Shown here piece by piece: positions 58,432-64,000 of a stretch of 64,000 nt of DNA (positions within the stretch are counted from its first letter, which is position 1; each line of letters begins with the position of its first letter). Location: positions 109,572-173,571 of the forward strand of contig DXAU01000017.1 in assembly GCA_019116885.1 (NCBI GenBank), written 5' to 3'. Under the pieces are notes generated by a model. The model was not told where the DNA came from. It made no database searches and saw only the letters and a list, made by a program, of their open reading frames with translations. The position numbers and the translations under genes were made by a program. This DNA is from Candidatus Mediterraneibacter pullistercoris (GTDB taxonomy: Bacteria; Bacillota; Clostridia; Lachnospirales; Lachnospiraceae).

Positions 58432-60667
58432 TGACAGGCACCTCCTTTCCGTCGTCTGATGCTTTTCCTGCTTTGAGTTCTGATTCGGAGAGCTGGGAAG
58501 CCGCGATCTGCTGGTATACTTCACAGTTTTCGAGCAGTTCTTTATGTGTCCCGATTCCCGCGATCCGTCCCTGGTCAAGGACGATGATCTGTTCTGAATC
58601 CATGATCGTGCTGATACGCTGCGCCACGATCAGCACAGTGCTCTCCTTCGTTCTCTTCTTCAATGCTTTTCTAAGCGCCACGTCGGTCTTAAAATCAAGA
58701 GCCGAAAAACTGTCGTCAAAGATAACTACTTCCGGATGTTTTGCGATCGCCCTGGCAATGGAAAGCCGCTGCTTCTGGCCTCCTGATACATTTGATCCGC
58801 CCTGGGAGATCGGACTTTCATAGCTGTCCGGCTTCTGACTGATGAACTCCTCCGCCTGTGCGATGCCGGCCGCCTCGATCATCTCTTCCTTATCTCCATC
58901 CGGATTTCCGAACATGATATTGGACGCTATATTACCTGAAAACAGGACACCTTTCTGGGGAACATACCCCAGTTTTTCCCTGAGTTCATGCTGGGATACC
59001 TGCCGGATATCCACTCCGGCCAGGGTGATGCTCCCTTCTGTCACATCATAGAAACGCGGGATCAGATTGACCAGAGTGGACTTTCCGCTCCCGGTGCTTC
59101 CGATGATCGCCGTAGTCTCCCCCGGTTTTGCCGTAAAAGTAATGTCATGGAGTACATTCTCATCCGCTCCCGGATACCGGAACGAGACATGCTCGAAGCA
59201 AAGCACCCCTTTTTCTCCGGAATCAAACTCTTCCGGCTGTTCGGGATCATGGATCACGGTCTTACTGTCAAGCACTTCCTGTACACGGTCTGCCGCAACC
59301 GCTGCTCTTGGCAGCATGATAGAAAGCATGCACAGCAGCAGGAAGCCCATGATGATCTGCATCGTATACTGGATAAACGCCATCATATCGCCGACCTGCA
59401 TCTGCCCGTTGTCGATGCCGTGAGCTCCCGTCCACATGATGAGTACCGAGATGCCGTTCATGACCAGCATCATGACAGGCATCATGAACGTCATGGCCCG
59501 GTTTACAAACAGGTTCGTTCTTGTAAGCGCTCTGTTTGCATCATCAAAACGTTCCTCCTCATGTTTCTGCGTACTAAACGCGCGGATGACGGAAAGCCCG
59601 GTAAGTATCTCTCTCATGACCAGGTTCACCCGGTCTACCAGAGACTGCAGTATCCTGAATTTTGGCATTGCAGCCAGGAAGAGCACGAGGATGACAAGGG
59701 AGATCAGCACGACTGCCAGAGCGATGATCCAGGACATAGACACATTTGTCTGAAACACCTGGAAGATGCCGCCGATTGCAAGGATCGGCGCATACAGCAC
59801 GATCCTTAAAAGCATGACAATAATAAGCTGGATCTGCTGGATATCATTCGTACTTCTCGTAATCAGGGAAGCCGTGGAAAAATGATCGAACTCATTGTTG
59901 GAAAATCCCACTACCTTGTGGAACACCCTGCTCCTTAAATCCCGTCCTGTGGCAGCGCCCACGCGGGAGGCCATAAACCCGACGAGTATGCTGGCAGCCA
60001 TTCCAAGAAAGGCAAGACCCGCCATCTTTCCGCCTGTTGTGACAAGATAATGAATCTGTATCCTGTCCATGTCCATACCCAGGTTCTCATACGCACTTCC
60101 CACATAGCTGACTGCAGCCTGCTCCAGGATCGTTTCAGGCATATCTGACATCTGATTTTCCATCTCCTGGATCATGGTGTCTTTCTGATCCGCGGGGAGC
60201 ATCTGCATGATATCAAACATATCCATTTCATCTGATATCATCTGCTGCGGCAGTGAGGACTTCATCTGCTCCTCAATCTGCTGTGTCATCTCGCTCCCCG
60301 ACTCAAATCCCGCCGTCAGCATCATCGGACAGGCAAGGATATCCCCGAGTTCTTCTGTCTCTGTCTCGGAGATATCATCTTTCAGGATATAAGCCGCCGT
60401 ATCATAAGCATCATTCTCTTCTTCATAGGCGTTAAGTACCGTCTCCTGATCTCCGGCGGGCACAAAGAGGAGCAGCCGCTCCATCTCTTCTGCAGAAACC
60501 GCTTCCGGTATCGTATCTTCGATCCCGCCCTGCTGTATGCCTACATTGACAATATCCGATGTATAGGCCGGCAGCGACAGGTCACAGTATGCCTGAATAA
60601 ACAGTACGGCAATGATAAGCAGCAGAGACTTCCAGTGTTCTGCCGCATATTTGAATAAATTTTTCAT
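58424..60667 (-). CDS. ABC exporter ATPase/permease subunit
   Basis: TTAIIGSTGSGKSTLVNLIPRFYDVTEG; NVSGGQKQRLSIARAIAKHPEVVIFDDSFSALDFKTD. Confidence 0.95.
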   Translation of the reverse strand: MKNLFKYAAEHWKSLLLIIAVLFIQAYCDLSLPAYTSDIVNVGIQQGGIEDTIPEAVSAEEMERLLLFVPAGDQETVLNAYEEENDAYDTAAYILKDDISETETEELGDILACPMMLTAGFESGSEMTQQIEEQMKSSLPQQMISDEMDMFDIMQMLPADQKDTMIQEMENQMSDMPETILEQAAVSYVGSAYENLGMDMDRIQIHYLVTTGGKMAGLAFLGMAASILVGFMASRVGAATGRDLRSRVFHKVVGFSNNEFDHFSTASLITRSTNDIQQIQLIIVMLLRIVLYAPILAIGGIFQVFQTNVSMSWIIALAVVLISLVILVLFLAAMPKFRILQSLVDRVNLVMREILTGLSVIRAFSTQKHEEERFDDANRALTRTNLFVNRAMTFMMPVMMLVMNGISVLIMWTGAHGIDNGQMQVGDMMAFIQYTMQIIMGFLLLCMLSIMLPRAAVAADRVQEVLDSKTVIHDPEQPEEFDSGEKGVLCFEHVSFRYPGADENVLHDITFTAKPGETTAIIGSTGSGKSTLVNLIPRFYDVTEGSITLAGVDIRQVSQHELREKLGYVPQKGVLFSGNIASNIMFGNPDGDKEEMIEAAGIAQAEEFISQKPDSYESPISQGGSNVSGGQKQRLSIARAIAKHPEVVIFDDSFSALDFKTDVALRKALKKRTKESTVLIVAQRISTIMDSEQIIVLDQGRIAGIGTHKELLENCEVYQQIAASQLSESELKAGKASDDGKEVPVNA

Positions 60668-61125
60668 AGTCTGTCTGTCCTTTCTGTCGATTGTTCCAGT
60701 TCCAGATTCTCATAGATCTGTATCAGCAGCCGCCGGAAAAGCAGCTTCTCCTCGGGATTCATCTCACGGAACATCAGCCCCTCCATCTGAGATGCCACAG
60801 TCACGACTTTGGAGACGCATGTTCTGCCTTTCTCTGTCAGTGTAAGACGCAGCACTCTCTGATCCGCCTCATCCGGATGCCTCGTCAGATATCCGTCTTT
60901 CTCCATCTTCTGGATCGATGATGTGATCGAGGGCGGAGTCACATTCAGATGGGATGCCAGTTCCTTCTGGGACATGGCGTCCCGGCGGTGCAGAGTAAAC
61001 AGGATGCTCGCCTGGCTCCCGTTCAGGTCAAACTCTTTATACATCTCTTTTGCCCTCTGCATGACCTTATGCAGCACAATTCCCATCAGTCCCAGAGACG
61101 GGATGTCTTTTAGTTCACAATTCAT
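60664..61125 (-). CDS. MarR family transcriptional regulator
   Basis: MSQKELASHLNVTPPSITSSIQKMEKDGYLTRHPDEADQRVLRLTLTEKG; overlaps ABC exporter gene. Confidence 0.94.
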   Translation of the reverse strand: MNCELKDIPSLGLMGIVLHKVMQRAKEMYKEFDLNGSQASILFTLHRRDAMSQKELASHLNVTPPSITSSIQKMEKDGYLTRHPDEADQRVLRLTLTEKGRTCVSKVVTVASQMEGLMFREMNPEEKLLFRRLLIQIYENLELEQSTERTDRL

Positions 61126-61374
61126 ACCGGCCCTCCGTCCAATTTAATTTAGTTAAGAAACTAACAGATATATTAGTATTAATGCATAATTTAGTCAAGG
61201 TCATCTCCTGTATTTCACAGTTTTTTTATACTTTATACACAAATACCACCGGATATTTCATTAATACGGTTTTATATTAACGCAGATATCCCAGCGTCTG
61301 CAAAAGACGCCGGGATATTCGCATCTGCTTTTATCATCTTTCATTTTTACAATTCGCATCATACAGCCTGTGCT

Positions 61375-62301
61375 TCAGGACTGTTCAAGATCAAGACAGC
61401 GTTTCAGTTCTCTGACATACAGCTCTCCCATTCTGCTGAGCATTGTGTTTCTCCTCACAATATAGCCGATCTCCATCGTGCTGTTTCTGTTCTCTTCATC
61501 ATCGCGGAAAGGAACCGCTGTAAACTCATTTCCGTTGAGTTCCTCACAGATAATTCCTGAGCAGAGCGTATATCCGTTAAGCCCTACCATCAGATTGAGC
61601 ATTGTCGCCCTGTCATTCGCCTTTATCACTCGGGAATACTCGTTTGTCGCAAGGATCTCTTCCGCAAAATAAAACGAGCTGTTGTCCCCCTGTTCAAAAG
61701 ACAGGCAGGGATAATCCTCCAGCTCCTTGAAACTGATGGATGGTCTGGCGGCAAGCGGATGACGTTTCCACAGATATACATACGCCTGGCAGTCTGTCAG
61801 ATGATGAAATATAAGCCCCGCCGATCTTAGCAGCTTCTCCATGCATTTCCGGTTGAAATCACAGAGATAGAGGACTCCCACTTCGCTCTTCATGGTGCTG
61901 ACATCCCGGATGATTTCTTCCGTCTTTGTCTCCCGGATGGCAAACTCATACTTTGACATGTCAAATTCCTTTGCCATGTCCACGAACGCTTTCACTGCAA
62001 AAGAATAGTGCTGTGTGGACACGCCGAACTTCTTTCTGTACGATCCGCCGTCTCTGTACTTTTCCAGTATGCTCTCATACTGCCCATACAGTTGTTTGGC
62101 ATACAGCAGGAACTCCGCCCCGTCATTTGTCAGGGTAACGCCTCTCCCGCTCCGGTTAAGCAGAGTGATTCCAAGTTCCTTTTCCAGTTCCTGCACGGCA
62201 CTGCTCAGAGACGGCTGGGAGACATAAAGACGTTCCGCAGCTTTATTGAGAGACTTTGTCTCTGCAATCGTAATCAGATAGTTCAATTGAGTCAATGTCA
62301 T
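61375..62301 (-). CDS. LysR family transcriptional regulator
   Basis: LNYLITIAETKSLNKAAERLYVSQPSLSSAVQELEKELGITLLNRSGRGVTLTNDG. Confidence 0.94.
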   Translation of the reverse strand: MTLTQLNYLITIAETKSLNKAAERLYVSQPSLSSAVQELEKELGITLLNRSGRGVTLTNDGAEFLLYAKQLYGQYESILEKYRDGGSYRKKFGVSTQHYSFAVKAFVDMAKEFDMSKYEFAIRETKTEEIIRDVSTMKSEVGVLYLCDFNRKCMEKLLRSAGLIFHHLTDCQAYVYLWKRHPLAARPSISFKELEDYPCLSFEQGDNSSFYFAEEILATNEYSRVIKANDRATMLNLMVGLNGYTLCSGIICEELNGNEFTAVPFRDDEENRNSTMEIGYIVRRNTMLSRMGELYVRELKRCLDLEQS

Positions 62302-62428
62302 AAATCTTACCTCGTTCTGTTATCCGGCACTCCGCGCCATTCCGGAGCACATCCGCTTTCTGCTGTGTACAGATCGATTATAATGTAAGACCCCCTGCAC
62401 TTGCAAGTACGCACAACACAGGCTGGCG

Positions 62429-63577
62429 TTATTTCCCGAAGATCTCCGCCGCCTGTCTCATATTTTCCATGATCTCCACCTGAAATGGACATCTCGTCTC
62501 GCACGCTCCGCACCGGACGCACTCTCCGGCATGATGAGAGAGAAGTTCATAGTGCTCCCTCACTGTCTCCGGCACACCGCCCTGCGCTTTTGACAGATTC
62601 AGAAATTTTGTCACAGACGCCACATCGATCTTCTTCGGGCATGGCGCACAGTGGCTGCAGTACATACAATGCCCTTTCCAGCTGATATTCGGGAATGATG
62701 CAAGAGCGGCCGCATAGTCCCTCTCTTCTTCCGCTGCATTTTCGTAGGCAAGGCTGATGCGGAACTGTTCGACCGAATGAGCTCCGGCAAGAACTGTCAC
62801 TGCTGCCGGTCTTGTGAGAGCATAGTGCAGGCACTGATTCACAGTCAGAGCCTTTCCGGCAGGGGATAAGTTCTCATCGAGCAGATCTCCGCCGCCGAAG
62901 GCTTTCATGACTGTGATTCCCACACCCATCCTCTGACAGACTTCGTAAAGTTCCTGCCGTTCAGGGTCCATATTGACGAGATGCTTCTCGTAATTCTTTT
63001 CTGCCCACAGTTCCTCCACATCCTCGCTTGCCGGCTGCAGATCATAGCATGGATTCACACTGAACATAAGCACCTCGATACTGCCGCTCTTTACCGCTTC
63101 AAGAGCCGCCTGGGGATTATGGCTGCTCAGTCCAATATGCCGGATCACGCCTTTTTCTTTTAACTCCTTTGCATATGCCAGCACAGGGCCGTCTGCGATT
63201 TCTCTCCAGTCTTCCAGAGAGTCCACGTAGTGGATCATTCCCACATCGATGTAGTCTGTTTTCAGAAGAGAAAGCATCTCTCTCATCCCCTCTTTCACTT
63301 CATCGATATTACGGGTCCGCTTATACTGTCCATTCTTCCACACAGAGCAGATATGAGACTGTATGATGAATTTCTCTCTCCTTCCATCCAGAGCCTCACC
63401 TACGCTGGCCCGCACTGCCGGATCCGACGCATAGAGATCAAAATAATTCACTCCCTGCCTCTCGGCCTCGTCCAGAAGTCTTTTTGTATTGCGATATTCA
63501 TCCCCGGAAAATCCTTCGCATCCAAGTCCGATCTCGCTGACCTCTAACCCCGTGCTTCCAAGTCTTCGATATTTCAT
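62429..63577 (-). CDS. Aldo/keto reductase with C-terminal 4Fe-4S domain
   Basis: RRLGSTGLEVSEIGLGCEGF; HCMYCSHCAPCPKKIDV; CVRCGACETRCPFQVEI. Confidence 0.93.
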   Translation of the reverse strand: MKYRRLGSTGLEVSEIGLGCEGFSGDEYRNTKRLLDEAERQGVNYFDLYASDPAVRASVGEALDGRREKFIIQSHICSVWKNGQYKRTRNIDEVKEGMREMLSLLKTDYIDVGMIHYVDSLEDWREIADGPVLAYAKELKEKGVIRHIGLSSHNPQAALEAVKSGSIEVLMFSVNPCYDLQPASEDVEELWAEKNYEKHLVNMDPERQELYEVCQRMGVGITVMKAFGGGDLLDENLSPAGKALTVNQCLHYALTRPAAVTVLAGAHSVEQFRISLAYENAAEEERDYAAALASFPNISWKGHCMYCSHCAPCPKKIDVASVTKFLNLSKAQGGVPETVREHYELLSHHAGECVRCGACETRCPFQVEIMENMRQAAEIFGK

Positions 63578-63622
63578 CTTTCTCCTCCTTTTCTTTCGTT
63601 ACAATATACTTTTAATATTATT

Positions 63623-63868
63623 TTATAATCCGAGTCCTGACGCCCACGAACTGATCTCGTCCTCTGCATCTGCAACTTCATTTCGTGAAACGCTTAGACC
63701 GTCGCCGCTTACCTCCGCATCAGGCTGAAGTTCCCTGATCGTATCGACTGTATCAGACAGTCCACTTCCGCCATGTACAGTAAACGGTATGATCGTCTTG
63801 TCTGAAAAGTCGTATTCTTCCAAAAATGTATAGACCGGCATCGGCATATCTCCCCACCAGTTAGGATA
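63623..63868 (-). pseudogene. 5'-truncated flavodoxin
   Basis: Reads *YPNWWGDMPMPVYTFLEEYDFSDKTIIPFTVHGGSGLSDT...; in-frame TAA immediately before conserved YPNWWGD; no N-terminal FMN-loop sequence seen upstream in window. Confidence 0.7.
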
Positions 63869-64000
63869 TTAAAATGTAGCCCGTCCTCTCCAGCCCTTGA
63901 AAACACTGGGCTTAACGGCTTACACAAGTGTGTTTTCTGTTCTTTTTAGTAGCATATTGCTCCGACCTTTCCCATTTATTGTACTCTGGTTTACCCGTTT

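Noticed and set aside
1-64000. CRISPR arrays, prophage modules, intact transposases, rRNA operons
   Set aside because: No regularly spaced repeats, phage structural genes, transposase motifs or rRNA signatures were seen on either strand.

Overview
This 64-kb window looks like a Lachnospiraceae/Clostridia-type chromosome segment (inference from gene content and protein similarity recalled from memory). Most of it is housekeeping: carAB, the rseP-dxr-cdsA-uppS-frr-pyrH block, aroF-aroB, dapA behind a lysine riboswitch, rnj-fur-DUF1292-ruvX-ireB-mtaB, thiI-nifS-like-rsmE-prmA, a partial molybdenum-cofactor cluster (moaC-mogA-moaA-MOSC), and a three-subunit molybdenum hydroxylase. The strongest candidate for an under-described system is a compact five-gene operon at 37116-40251 (- strand). 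It encodes a YjhH/YagE-type 2-keto-3-deoxy-sugar-acid aldolase, a YhcH/NanQ-family protein, an MDR-type dehydrogenase with a putative N-terminal microcompartment-targeting helix and no canonical zinc ligands, and two BMC-domain shell proteins. No pentameric vertex protein or acyl-CoA enzyme core is present in the window. Other points of interest are a ~190-nt inverted-repeat element abutting the carB stop, a perfect 23-bp-arm palindrome between dapA and degV, a VanG-like D-Ala-D-X ligase at the left edge, a 53-aa small ORF with a strong RBS missed by the ORF track, and a 5'-truncated flavodoxin at the right edge. No CRISPR array, intact transposase or prophage module was recognised. All family calls come from reading motifs by eye; no search was run.
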